Source of the DNA: Candidatus Zhuqueibacterota bacterium
GTDB lineage: Bacteria > Zhuqueibacterota > Zhuqueibacteria > Residuimicrobiales > Residuimicrobiaceae
Direction of reading: 5' to 3'
DNA: 64,000 nt
Assembly (NCBI GenBank): GCA_963169875.1
Contig: CAUJEL010000041.1
Location: 1 to 64,000, forward strand
Under the pieces are notes generated by a model that saw only the letters and a list, made by a program, of their open reading frames with translations, searched no databases and had not been told where the DNA came from. Shown here piece after piece: positions 9,406 through 19,169 of the stretch; position 1 is the stretch's first letter, and each line of letters starts with the position of its first letter. The position numbers and the translations under genes were made by a program.

Positions 9406-12245
9406 TGGATTTCCAAACGGGTTCGCTGGTTCATGTTCATGGCCGGGATTGGGTGGTACAACCATCCGCCGAAAAGGAACTTTTGCTGCTAAAACCCCTC
9501 GGCGGCACTGATCAGGAAATTAAGGGAATCTATCTTCCCCTTCATTTCCCTGAAGATATGATTCAGTCATCCAGTTTCCCCTATCCTTCCAGCACAGACA
9601 TCGGCGATATCTCTTCCGCCCGATTGCTTTTCAATGCAGCCCGTTTGGCCATCAGGAACGGCGCCGGCCCTTTTCGCTGTCTGGGCAAGCTGTCCTTCAG
9701 GCCCAGATCCTATCAAATGGTTCCTCTGATCATGGCGCTCAAGCAGGAAGAAACGCCTGTTCGCCTCTTGATCGCCGATGACGTTGGCGTGGGCAAAACC
9801 ATAGAAGGCTTGCTGATACTGAAAGAGTTGCTGGACCGGAAGCACATTGAACGATTCGCCGTCATTTGTCTGCCCCATCTCTGCGACCAGTGGCAAGCTG
9901 AATTGCAGGACAAATTTGGCATTCAGAGCGTCGTCATCCGTTCAAACACCCAGGCGCGTCTCGACCGGGAAATCATCGGCGACACCAGCGTATTCCGTTA
10001 TTATCCGCATCAGGTTATATCCGTCGATTACATCAAATCTGAACAGAGGCGGCAGGTCTTTGTCAACGATTGTCCGGAATTGATCATCGTCGATGAAGCG
10101 CATACCTGTTCCCGGCCAGGCGGTCTGGGTTCCTCCGTCCAACAGCAGCGCTATGCCTTGATACGCGACATTGCCGCCAAACCAAATCAGCATGTGATCC
10201 TGATGACGGCGACGCCGCACAGCGGCAAGCAGGAGCAATTCCAGTCCCTGCTGGGCCTTCTTCACCCTGACTTTTTAACCATGGATGTGCCGTCGGCCTC
10301 CAAATCGCAGCGCGAGCGCTTGGCAAAACATTTCATTCAGCGCCGGCGCAAGGATGTGCAAACCTGGCTTGGTGAGGACACCCATTTCCCGCATCGCGAT
10401 TCCGGCGAATGCGCCTACGATCTTTCTCTAAAGTACGCCGATTTCTATGATCAGGTATTTGATTTTGCCTTGGGATTGACCAAAGCCGATGAAATCCACG
10501 AGGGCAAAAAACGTATGCGCTATTGGTCGGCCCTGGCGCTGTTGCGCGGGGTGATGTCCAGTCCCGCGGCAGGTATCGATATGCTGACCAACCGGTTGAA
10601 TAATTTGAAAACCGATGAGACCGAGATCGAGCCGGAGACCAATCCCATCCTGGATGAAGATTTTGATCTGGAAAAAGATTTTCCATCATCCGGCGTCATC
10701 ACCAAAACCGACTGGAGCAGCACGGAGGTCCGTAAGCTCCAATTCCTTTCGAAGCAACTGGAAGAACTGTCCAATCTCGATCAGGATCACAAGGCCCATA
10801 CCGCTTTAAAAGTGATAAAGGATTGGTTGAAACAGGGATTCAATCCCATCGTCTTCTGCCGCTATATTGCCACGGCAAATTATCTCGGCGAACTTGCAAA
10901 ACAAGAATTTGCCGGAGAGGATGACATCGATGTGCAGGTAGTCACCAGCGAAGATCCGGATGAAGTCCGCAAAGCCCGCATCGATGAAATGAAAGACAGT
11001 CCGCGGCGGCTCCTGATCGCCACCGATTGTCTATCCGAAGGCATCAACTTGCAGGACCTGTTCACCGCGGTATTGCACTATGACCTGCCCTGGAATCCCA
11101 ACCGGCTCGAACAGCGCGAAGGCCGCATTGACCGCTTCGGCCAGCAGGCAGATTCAGTGAAATGTTACCTGCTCTACGGCAAGGACAATCCCATCGATGG
11201 GGTGGTGTTGAAAGTGCTTTTGGAAAAAGTACGCCAGATTCGCCAGGAGATCGGCATCAGCATACCTTTTCCGGAGGACAGCCGTTCGCTGATGGATTCC
11301 GTCCTGCAGGCGGTCATTTTAAAAGGTCGAGCCCAATTACGCGACCAGCAGGTCAGTTTTGATTTTTTTGATAAAGCTTTTGAAGATTATAAAGGCCTGG
11401 AGATCACCAAAGAGTTTGAGAAAGCGGCCGAGCGGGAGAAACAATCGCGCAGTATTTTTGCCCAACATGGCATCATGGCTGAAGAGATCGAACAGGATTT
11501 GCACCAGTCCGATGATGCCATCGGCGATCCCGCGGCTGTTGAAAAATTTATGACTGAAGTGCTGAGTACGATGCTGAATACCCAGATAACACGCGATAAA
11601 CAAGGATATGTCCTTTATATCGGCCACCTGCCAGGTTCATTGCAATGTTTGTTGCCCGATTTTGCCAAACTCAAGGTCAGCTTTTATTCGCCGGTGCCTG
11701 ACGGCTATTACTATCTGGGCAGGAACCATCCATTGGTGGAACAGCTTTGCAGAAGTCTGATGTCGCATGCGATGCAGCGTAACAAAAAGCACGGCCCTGC
11801 ACGCGCGGCCGTGATCAAATGCCGCGACGTCGACGTTAAAACGACGTTGTTGTTGTACCGGGTACGGAACGTCATCGAGGAGAAAGAGAGCGGACGCCAG
11901 CTCGTTGCTGAAGAGGTCATGCCATTGGGCTATCAGGGCCTGGCCAAAGATTTTCATTTATTGGAAAACAAAGAGGCGGTTGAGCTGATGTTTACGGCCA
12001 TCCCGACGGACAATGTGACCGATCAAGCCGCCGCAGGCTATCTGAATTCTGAATTGACTGATTTGCAGGAAATTAAAGAGAATCTGGATCTTGTGGCCTA
12101 TACCCGCGCCGAATCATTGGTCGAATCCCACGAAAGATATCGAAAAATACTGGGAGGGAGCCGTTTCAAGACGGTGGAGCCGGTCCTGCCGATGGATCTG
12201 CTGGGAATCTATATTTTACTGCCCGATGGCGGGAGGCAAAATTGA
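9405..12245 (+). CDS. SNF2/RapA-like DEAD helicase, DrmD-like
   Basis: The 946-residue protein has Walker A 'DDVGVGKT' at 125-132, DEAH at 230-233, motif III TATPHSG at 268-274, and motif VI 'NRLEQREGRIDRFGQ' near 566-580. These are characteristic of RapA/HepA-type SNF2 ATPases. An N-terminal ~90-residue beta-rich region precedes the motor, and an ~350-residue C-terminal extension follows it. Size, motifs and position directly before a large adenine methyltransferase match DrmD of class 1 DISARM. It overlaps the upstream gene by one base and the downstream gene by four (TTGA), so the three are almost certainly one translation-coupled unit. SNF2 proteins translocate on duplex DNA; the role in restriction is inferred from DISARM. 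Confidence 0.8.
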   Translation: MDFQTGSLVHVHGRDWVVQPSAEKELLLLKPLGGTDQEIKGIYLPLHFPEDMIQSSSFPYPSSTDIGDISSARLLFNAARLAIRNGAGPFRCLGKLSFRPRSYQMVPLIMALKQEETPVRLLIADDVGVGKTIEGLLILKELLDRKHIERFAVICLPHLCDQWQAELQDKFGIQSVVIRSNTQARLDREIIGDTSVFRYYPHQVISVDYIKSEQRRQVFVNDCPELIIVDEAHTCSRPGGLGSSVQQQRYALIRDIAAKPNQHVILMTATPHSGKQEQFQSLLGLLHPDFLTMDVPSASKSQRERLAKHFIQRRRKDVQTWLGEDTHFPHRDSGECAYDLSLKYADFYDQVFDFALGLTKADEIHEGKKRMRYWSALALLRGVMSSPAAGIDMLTNRLNNLKTDETEIEPETNPILDEDFDLEKDFPSSGVITKTDWSSTEVRKLQFLSKQLEELSNLDQDHKAHTALKVIKDWLKQGFNPIVFCRYIATANYLGELAKQEFAGEDDIDVQVVTSEDPDEVRKARIDEMKDSPRRLLIATDCLSEGINLQDLFTAVLHYDLPWNPNRLEQREGRIDRFGQQADSVKCYLLYGKDNPIDGVVLKVLLEKVRQIRQEIGISIPFPEDSRSLMDSVLQAVILKGRAQLRDQQVSFDFFDKAFEDYKGLEITKEFEKAAEREKQSRSIFAQHGIMAEEIEQDLHQSDDAIGDPAAVEKFMTEVLSTMLNTQITRDKQGYVLYIGHLPGSLQCLLPDFAKLKVSFYSPVPDGYYYLGRNHPLVEQLCRSLMSHAMQRNKKHGPARAAVIKCRDVDVKTTLLLYRVRNVIEEKESGRQLVAEEVMPLGYQGLAKDFHLLENKEAVELMFTAIPTDNVTDQAAAGYLNSELTDLQEIKENLDLVAYTRAESLVESHERYRKILGGSRFKTVEPVLPMDLLGIYILLPDGGRQN

Positions 12246-15200
12246 AATTCCCGACCATCACCATTGAAGGCATGATCATCTCTGCCGATATTCTCGATAA
12301 AATCGAAACCGGCGAGGCGGACGGCCAATCACCCAAACATTTTGGATTGGAAGGTTCGCAAAAAGTTAAAGATGAAATCGCACGCATCTGGGCGGATTGT
12401 CAGGATCTGTGGCAAGTTTATTCACGGCAAATGTATAAAATAGGGAATTCTGCCAGTGGAGCCGCAGAAACCCGTCGCTATTGGATGTTGCCCCTTCTTG
12501 GGCTTCTCGGATATGATGCCCAGAATGCCAAAGCCGAAATTGTAAATGAAAAGACTTATGCGATCAGTCATCGTGCAATAAACCTGGACGGCTTACCAAT
12601 CCACATCATGGGATTTAATGACAAGCTGGGGGAAAAACGTCAGGACGGGGGCCCACGTCTGTCTCCCCATTCTCTGGTGCAGGAATATATTAATATAACC
12701 GAGCATCTTTATGCTCTTGTGACCAACGGCTTGCGTCTGCGTTTATTGCGGGATAACAGCCGCTTGATCAAGCAATCCTATATTGAGTTTGATCTCCAGG
12801 CCATGATGGAAGAAAACCACTATGCCGACTTTGCGGTCATGGTGCGTTTGCTCCACGCAACGCGTATGCCTAAGAGCATAGAAACAGGCGATGAAAGCCT
12901 GATCGAACAATATCATCAGGAAAGCCTGGATTCTGGTTCGCGTATCAGAGAAAAGTTGAGTGAAGCAGTTGAAAAATCTATCATTCTGCTTGGCACAGGA
13001 TTTTTGCAGCACCCGGCAAACGATGATCTGCGTGGCGAAATCGAGACCAAGAGAATCCCGGCAGATCAATTTTATCAACTGCAATTGCGGTTAATTTACC
13101 GTTTGCTTTTTCTCCTGGTTATTGAAGAAAGGCAACTGGTTTTTCCGGACAAAACGGATCAACAGAAGCGTCAAATATATTACAAATATTATGGTCTCTC
13201 CCGTTTGCGCGATCTTTCTGAAAGCCGCAGCTTGGAAGAGGGCAAGTACAGCGATCTGTGGATTTCTTTGCGGCAAACTTTTAGACTCTATGAGGATGAA
13301 GCTTTCGGCGCCAAGCTGGGTGTGCAGCCGCTGAACGGAGAACTTTTTGGGCTGGGGGGGTTGGGAATATTGGAATCCTGCAGTCTTGACAACACCGCGT
13401 TATTAGCCTGCATAGCTCATCTCAGTCGCTATAGCGATGAGGCCGGCAGGCACATGATTCGCGTAAATTATGCTGGATTGAATGTTGAAGAGTTCGGCTC
13501 TGTCTATGAAGGGCTTCTGGAATATGCGCCCAAAATCGAGCAGCAAAATAGCGGATGGACTTTCCGCTTTGTCAAAGGGACGGAGCGCTCATCATCCGGC
13601 ACTCATTACACCCCTGATGAACTGGTGCTTCCTCTGATCAAGCATTCCCTGGATCATATTATTCAGGATAAATTAAAAACACCGCTGAATAAAGATCCAA
13701 AGAAGTCTTATGATGGCAAAGGTGTTGGAAAAGTAAAACCAACTGAAGATATAGCGTCCATCAAAAGTGAGCAAGAAGCAGGACTGCTCTCAATTAAAGT
13801 GTGCGATGTTGCCTGTGGCAGCGGTCATATACTTTTAAATGCTGCGCGACGTATCGCCCAGGCACTTGCCACAGTACGCTCTGGAGAAGACCAGCCATCA
13901 CCGGAAGTACTGAGGCCTGCGATAAGGGATGTCATCTCACGTTGCATTTATGGTGTGGACAAAAACCCGTTGGCCGTTGAATTATGCAAAGTGGCGTTGT
14001 GGCTGGAAGCGCATAATCCGGGCGAGCCGCTCAGTTTTCTTGACCACCGTATCAAATGCGGCGATGCCATCGTCGGTCTGGCGCACATGCAGGAATTGCA
14101 GAATGGCATCAGTGAGGAGGCATTCAAGTCGTTGTCGGGCGATGATAAAACCGTTTGCCGTATTCTGCGCGACAAAAACAAAGCCGAACGGGCGGAACAA
14201 AAACGGCGTGAAGAGTACGCCAAGGTCCTGTACAAAGGCGTTGACAGTTTAGCTCAAGCCTTTTCACAATTGGATGCCATGCCCGACCGCAATCCCAGGC
14301 ACGTGTGCGATAAAAGCGAGGCCTATCTTGCGCTCATATCAGGCACTGAATATATGCGTCTGAAAACGCTGGCCGATATCCAGACCGCCCAGTTTTTTCT
14401 CCCCAAAGAAAAAGCCGGCGATTGTATTACGGATGGCACGTTTCGTGAGTATCTGGCCGGCCGGGCCATGCAGGGGCAAGCAGTTGCCAAAGCCATGGCG
14501 CTTGCCGTTGAAAAACGATTTTTCCACTGGTTTCTGGAATTCCCCGAGGTAATGGCAAATGGCGGATTTGATTGTATACTCGGGAATCCGCCGTTTCTGG
14601 GCGGCAAACGTATTAGCGGACGCTTTGGCGATCATTATTTGTCATATATAAAATTGAATTATGCTCCGGCAGTTGGTGGCCTTGATTTCGTAACTTATTT
14701 TTTTAGAAGAATATTCACACTTATAAAAGAAAACGGCTTTCTTTCACTTATTGCCACTAATACCATTTCTCAGGGAGATACCCGTGCTGGTGGACTAGAT
14801 GTGATTATTCGATCAGGTGGTACCATCAATCACGCAGTTCGTTCCATGCGTTGGCCGGGCGCAGCCGCGGTTGAGGTTGCATTAGTGACGATATATAAAG
14901 GGAAATGGGCTGGAACACTAACGTTAAACCGCAAATCGGTGCAACAAATTACCTCCTATTTGGACGATGCGGAACAATTGGGGAAACCGTTCCCGCTAAA
15001 ACAAAATGAGGGTAAGAGTTTTATTGGCTCATACGTTCTGGGTATGGGTTTTATTCTGGAACCGGAGGAAGCACAAAGGCTTATTGAACTGGATCCCAAG
15101 AATAAGGAAGTGCTCTTTCCCTATCTGAATGGCGAGGATCTCAACAGCCGGCCGAACCAGAGTCCGAGCCGCTGGGTGATCAATTTTCATGACTGGGATT

Positions 15201-16180
15201 TGGAAAAAGCCAAACAATACAAAGAACCTTTTGAAATAATAGAAAGACTGGTCAAACCCGAGCGTACTCGAAAAAAGTCTAATGGTGAGTTTATCTTGCG
15301 AAAGCCGTTGCCACAGAAATGGTGGATTTATGCAGACAAACGTCCCAAACTTTACCGCACCATCGTCCCGCTGGAGCGGGTCATGGTTGTAGCACAAGTA
15401 GCAAAATACCCCACATTTTTCTTTGTACCAAAGGGATATGTTTATTCAATGATGACAATTGTATTATCTATTTCAGATTTGGGTTATTATGCAGTTCTCT
15501 CTTCAACGATCCACGAAATTTGGATTAGAAAATATGGATCTTCATTAGAAACAAGGCAACGTTACACTCCGACCGATTGCTTTGAAACATTTCCCTTATT
15601 TATTTTTTCTGATGTATTCTTATCTTCATTAAGAAATATCGGTCAAGAATTAGATTCATTTCGTTCAAAATTGATGACATCCTTAATATGGGGTCTGACG
15701 AATATAATTAATCAATTCCATAATCCAAAACTGCCTATCATTGAAGTGCTACTCAAGTGCTCGGCCTATACAGTTGAGGATATAACCAAACATTACGGAA
15801 AAGAAACCTCTATTCTGTGGAATCACCTTAATACTAAGCCAGACACCTGTTCCTTTGCGGAAGCTGTGGCTGGCATCCACGAACTTCGTCGTTTGCACGT
15901 GCAAATGGATCAAGCCGTTCTTTCTGCCTACGGTTGGGACAAAGATGGTCCCGATGGTCCAGTCATCGATCTTCGTCATGACTTTTACGAGGTCGATTAT
16001 TTGCCCGAAAATGATCGCATTCGTTTCACCATTCATCCAGATGCACGAAGAGAGGTACTTAAAAGATTATTGCTGCTTAATCATAGAATTCATGCGGAGG
16101 AAGTAAAAGCTGGCCTCTGGGAAAAACCTGCAGTAAAAAGTAAGGGCACCAATAACAATCAAATTGCTTTTGATGTATAA
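12242..16180 (+). CDS. N6-adenine DNA methyltransferase, DrmMI-like
   Basis: It starts with TTG, four bases inside the preceding gene, with GGGAGG five bases upstream. Motif I is 'DVACGSGHILL' near 521-531 and motif IV is NPPF near 781-784, the arrangement of large Eco57I/PglX-type N6-adenine methyltransferases. A target-recognition region probably occupies about 900-1200. At 1312 residues it is the usual size of DrmMI and of PglX. No separate nuclease motif is seen at the N-terminus, so a type IIG enzyme is less likely. It probably marks host DNA to protect it from the system. BREX PglX is the main alternative, but no other BREX gene (pglZ, brxC, brxL) is present. Confidence 0.8.
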   Translation: MKFPTITIEGMIISADILDKIETGEADGQSPKHFGLEGSQKVKDEIARIWADCQDLWQVYSRQMYKIGNSASGAAETRRYWMLPLLGLLGYDAQNAKAEIVNEKTYAISHRAINLDGLPIHIMGFNDKLGEKRQDGGPRLSPHSLVQEYINITEHLYALVTNGLRLRLLRDNSRLIKQSYIEFDLQAMMEENHYADFAVMVRLLHATRMPKSIETGDESLIEQYHQESLDSGSRIREKLSEAVEKSIILLGTGFLQHPANDDLRGEIETKRIPADQFYQLQLRLIYRLLFLLVIEERQLVFPDKTDQQKRQIYYKYYGLSRLRDLSESRSLEEGKYSDLWISLRQTFRLYEDEAFGAKLGVQPLNGELFGLGGLGILESCSLDNTALLACIAHLSRYSDEAGRHMIRVNYAGLNVEEFGSVYEGLLEYAPKIEQQNSGWTFRFVKGTERSSSGTHYTPDELVLPLIKHSLDHIIQDKLKTPLNKDPKKSYDGKGVGKVKPTEDIASIKSEQEAGLLSIKVCDVACGSGHILLNAARRIAQALATVRSGEDQPSPEVLRPAIRDVISRCIYGVDKNPLAVELCKVALWLEAHNPGEPLSFLDHRIKCGDAIVGLAHMQELQNGISEEAFKSLSGDDKTVCRILRDKNKAERAEQKRREEYAKVLYKGVDSLAQAFSQLDAMPDRNPRHVCDKSEAYLALISGTEYMRLKTLADIQTAQFFLPKEKAGDCITDGTFREYLAGRAMQGQAVAKAMALAVEKRFFHWFLEFPEVMANGGFDCILGNPPFLGGKRISGRFGDHYLSYIKLNYAPAVGGLDFVTYFFRRIFTLIKENGFLSLIATNTISQGDTRAGGLDVIIRSGGTINHAVRSMRWPGAAAVEVALVTIYKGKWAGTLTLNRKSVQQITSYLDDAEQLGKPFPLKQNEGKSFIGSYVLGMGFILEPEEAQRLIELDPKNKEVLFPYLNGEDLNSRPNQSPSRWVINFHDWDLEKAKQYKEPFEIIERLVKPERTRKKSNGEFILRKPLPQKWWIYADKRPKLYRTIVPLERVMVVAQVAKYPTFFFVPKGYVYSMMTIVLSISDLGYYAVLSSTIHEIWIRKYGSSLETRQRYTPTDCFETFPLFIFSDVFLSSLRNIGQELDSFRSKLMTSLIWGLTNIINQFHNPKLPIIEVLLKCSAYTVEDITKHYGKETSILWNHLNTKPDTCSFAEAVAGIHELRRLHVQMDQAVLSAYGWDKDGPDGPVIDLRHDFYEVDYLPENDRIRFTIHPDARREVLKRLLLLNHRIHAEEVKAGLWEKPAVKSKGTNNNQIAFDV

Positions 16181-16251
16181 ATGGCGAGCGATCAATAATA
16201 TAACATGAAGTAGTTGCATCGCTGCCAGGTGTTTTACAAAGAGGGCGAAAC

Positions 16252-16971
16252 ATGGCAACTTATGAAGTCCAATCGTTTGAAGACCTGCATAATATCTTTC
16301 AAAAATATGACTATATGTTTGATATTTTTCGCGGCGTAAAGGATGCGGAAAATCACAATCTTGTTCCTAAAATTGGCAGACCAGGTGAACACCCCGCATA
16401 TAATCTATTAAAATACGAAAAATGGATTCTTGAAAAATTCAAAAAGGAAAGCCTTCCATATTTAGGTAACAGCATTCCTTTGCAATATTCAGATTGGATA
16501 TGGTTGTCTCTAGCGCAACATCATGGGTTGCCAACACGATTACTGGATTGGACGAGAAACCCACTTGTAGCGACATATTTTGCAATTGAAGACTATCCAA
16601 AATGCGATGCCGCAATATACGTTTTAAAGGGGGAAATCGCTCAGTCAATTGAAAAATTTGAAAAGAATCCTTTCAAAATTACAAAAGTATGTAAATTTAT
16701 ACCACCGCAAATTAGTCCACGGATAAAAGCTCAAGCAGGTCTATTTACCATTCACCCATCTCCTGAGGAAGATTTCGGTAAAATAGCAAATATAGACAAA
16801 ATTATAATCAAAACAGCAAGCGATGATTATCTGGCGCGCGATTTAAGGCGTTATTTAAATCGATATGGAATTCATAAAAGCTCTCTGTTCCCCGATCTTG
16901 ATGGCCTTGCCAGCCATATAAGATGGCTTGGATTTGAACATTTTAATGCAACGAAATATTGGAAAAAATAG
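16252..16971 (+). CDS. FRG-domain protein
   Basis: The 239-residue protein has the eponymous F-R-G at 26-28 and the second family signature 'QHHGLPTRLLDW' at 89-100, followed by 'NPLVATYFA'. FRG proteins recur in phage and defence islands; their biochemical activity is not settled. The gene starts 71 bases after the methyltransferase stop, with GAGGGCG upstream of the ATG, and base composition drops to AT-rich from here. It may be an accessory effector of the DISARM-like core or an unrelated passenger. Confidence 0.8.
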   Translation: MATYEVQSFEDLHNIFQKYDYMFDIFRGVKDAENHNLVPKIGRPGEHPAYNLLKYEKWILEKFKKESLPYLGNSIPLQYSDWIWLSLAQHHGLPTRLLDWTRNPLVATYFAIEDYPKCDAAIYVLKGEIAQSIEKFEKNPFKITKVCKFIPPQISPRIKAQAGLFTIHPSPEEDFGKIANIDKIIIKTASDDYLARDLRRYLNRYGIHKSSLFPDLDGLASHIRWLGFEHFNATKYWKK

Positions 16972-17113
16972 CACTTATAGAATTATGCTATTTACAAATA
17001 ATACTGTTTTTGATCGATCGAAGTGATGGCCATTTGGAATTGGCCATATCTCAGCCAGCCGATCTAAATGCAAAAAAAGCATGAGAAGAGAATACCTAGC
17101 AGGCAGGTGAAAT

Positions 17114-17449
17114 ATGAGTCGGATTTACTTTTCTGATTTCTTTGAAATTACTCCAAATATTGTGGAGGAGTATGGTGCGTTTGATATTTCCCTGATCAAT
17201 GATCTTCCGCTTTTTATTGATCCGTTTCTATTATTCAATAGTAATAATCCAATTTACCAGGAATTGCATCATCGATTCATCAATTATATGTGCTTTCTGA
17301 AGGATGTTTCTGTATCAGGAGATATTTCAACCTCATTAATGAAGGAATGGTTCACCTTTCATGAAGTTAAGCAAACTTGGCTGGATTTAAGTAAAGAGGA
17401 AAATAAAGGACGAGGCTTAGGATTGGATTTTGCTACTGCACTAAAATAA
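17114..17449 (+). pseudogene. Truncated defence-island protein (N-terminal fragment)
   Basis: The 111-residue frame begins after a plausible AGGCAGGTG site and reads 'YFSDFFEITPNIVEEYGAF' and 'LINDLPLFIDPFLLF'. I recognise this as the start of a recurrent, much longer protein of unknown function in defence islands. It stops abruptly after 'GLGLDFATALK', and the next 75 bases before the following gene contain no continuation in any frame. The 3' part therefore seems deleted. The comparison to longer relatives is from memory. Confidence 0.5.
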
Positions 17450-17525
17450 GAATTGTACTACCATATATTTTGCCTATTCGGCGTTAGAGGAAAAAAATAA
17501 TTACCAAAATGGAGAAAAAAATTAA

Positions 17526-18296
17526 ATGAAAAAACTCCTTAAATATACATGGATACCTTTTGTAGGTGTATTCGTGCTATATTTTCTTTTTTGGGTTTTG
17601 ACTTGCTGGTTATTCGATAATTTCCAGGACCGTGCGAATTTTGGCGATATGTTTGGTGCAGTTAATGCACTTTTCACTGGCCTAGCCTTTGCTGGAGTAA
17701 TTATTACGATACTGCAGCAAAAAGAAGAACTATCGCTTCAAAGAAAAGAAATGCAAGATTCGAGGCATGAGTTAAAGGGTCAAAAGGAACAACTGGAGAA
17801 GCAAGCATTTCAAAATGATTATTTTCGACTTTTAGAATATACTAATAACTATATCAGTCTTTTAAAATACAATAATACTGTTGGGAATGATGCTATTCGC
17901 CATCTATTTGATGAATTTAGGAGAAAATATCACGAGGGTCGTGGAGGTCCACAAGATTTGCAATTTTTACGGAATATCTATCATAATTTTTATTTGGGCT
18001 TTAAACATCACTACCTGCCATATATTGACAATATATTGTTTTCATTAGAGCTTATCAACAACTCCGCAATAAAAAATCCAATTATTTATGCAAATATTCT
18101 TAAGTCACAAATTCCAGCTAAAGCAATAGCCTTAGTATTTTATCATGTTATATGTGGATATGCGAATGAATATCAAATGGATTTAATAAAAAAATATGAT
18201 CTCTTTTCCAATATATCACTCGATGATCTCATTGTTAAGGAGCATTTAAATTTTGGATCGCCTTTTTCTCAGTCAGAAGACAATGAAAATGTGTGA
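17526..18296 (+). CDS. Putative phage abortive-infection membrane protein (putAbiC-like)
   Basis: Two N-terminal membrane segments (about 8-30 and 43-63) bracket 'NFGDMFGAVNALFTGLAFAG', the family signature of putAbiC (PF16872-type) proteins. A charged coiled coil at about 65-98 leads into a soluble helical domain up to residue 256. The protein probably sits in the inner membrane with a cytoplasmic effector domain. Abortive infection is the family's presumed role and is not shown here. The AT-rich composition matches the FRG gene before it. The 183 bases after it hold no gene. Confidence 0.65.
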   Translation: MKKLLKYTWIPFVGVFVLYFLFWVLTCWLFDNFQDRANFGDMFGAVNALFTGLAFAGVIITILQQKEELSLQRKEMQDSRHELKGQKEQLEKQAFQNDYFRLLEYTNNYISLLKYNNTVGNDAIRHLFDEFRRKYHEGRGGPQDLQFLRNIYHNFYLGFKHHYLPYIDNILFSLELINNSAIKNPIIYANILKSQIPAKAIALVFYHVICGYANEYQMDLIKKYDLFSNISLDDLIVKEHLNFGSPFSQSEDNENV

Positions 18297-18479
18297 AAAC
18301 ATGTTTTTTCCTACTCACCAAGTTTTGAAAAGTGGGCGAAAACGCTCGCAGAATACCTGTAAGAATAGAAATATCAGATGGAAACCCAAACGGCATTATA
18401 CTTATCTTCTAAATGACACTTTTTGTGAAGCTACTAAAATATTGTTTTAAAGGCAGAGGGCAATATTATATCGGGTTAG

Positions 18480-19169
18480 ATGATGAATGACTATTTAACT
18501 CCGCAGAGGATAAAATTAATTGAATGGCTATCCAAGGAAGCACCTTCTTTAGGGCAGGTATATGAGGGTTGCCTAAGAATCCTATTTTCTGAGGAAGAAA
18601 TTCCAGGATGGGCCAGATTTGTAGCACATGGTGTCCGAGAGATTCGTAACCAATTACCGTTTCAAGTTGCTGGCCTTGCAAAATCAACGAAGCTAGAATA
18701 TTCAGATAAAATTAATCAAATTGCAAAATTATGGGAAGAAGAGGCGTTACCGATAAATGGCTCTTTGCCACTTAGGTCGATGAATGAGGGAGAGGTATTA
18801 CCACCTAACAGTCGAATCGAAATACCAGTCCAAATTTATATTAGTATCTCAGTATTAATTGGTGAACATATTGGTGTTAATCTAAACAATAGAGAAAGAG
18901 CTAGCAAATTTATTAATTTTATGTTATCCGAAGAAAATGCCACAGATAAAAATGATCCAATAGTCCAATACTGGTGGGATACCACCGAATATTTTATGCA
19001 TTATACACATGAGAACGGTGTCGCTGACGAATTACTAAATAAACGGCCAGAATTCATCGGCAAGTTTGAGACCTTTGAACTGATCTTATCCAATCTGATA
19101 CAAGAATTCTATGCTACAACGGAGATTCTGGATGCAATCTTGGACTCAACCAACACAAGAACAAATTGA
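18480..19169 (+). CDS. Unrecognised 229-aa helical protein, partner of the 951-aa gene
   Basis: I do not recognise a named family. The protein is helical and acidic, with 'ARFVAHGVREIRNQLP' at about residues 40-55; the A-H-x-x-R-E-I-R-N core resembles small proteins paired with large repeat proteins in defence islands. The last 38 bases overlap the start of the 951-aa gene, so the two are probably translated together and act as a pair. The first codons read ATGATG, so the start may be one codon later. No catalytic motif is visible. Confidence 0.6.
   Translation: MMNDYLTPQRIKLIEWLSKEAPSLGQVYEGCLRILFSEEEIPGWARFVAHGVREIRNQLPFQVAGLAKSTKLEYSDKINQIAKLWEEEALPINGSLPLRSMNEGEVLPPNSRIEIPVQIYISISVLIGEHIGVNLNNRERASKFINFMLSEENATDKNDPIVQYWWDTTEYFMHYTHENGVADELLNKRPEFIGKFETFELILSNLIQEFYATTEILDAILDSTNTRTN

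Noticed and set aside
12242-16180. BREX PglX as the identity of the methyltransferase
   Set aside because: Motifs alone would allow it, but no pglZ, brxC, brxL or lon-like gene is present, while a DrmD-like gene is directly coupled.
18253-18450. 65-codon frame after the putAbiC-like gene
   Set aside because: It overlaps the putAbiC end, has no ribosome site and a basic, low-information sequence.
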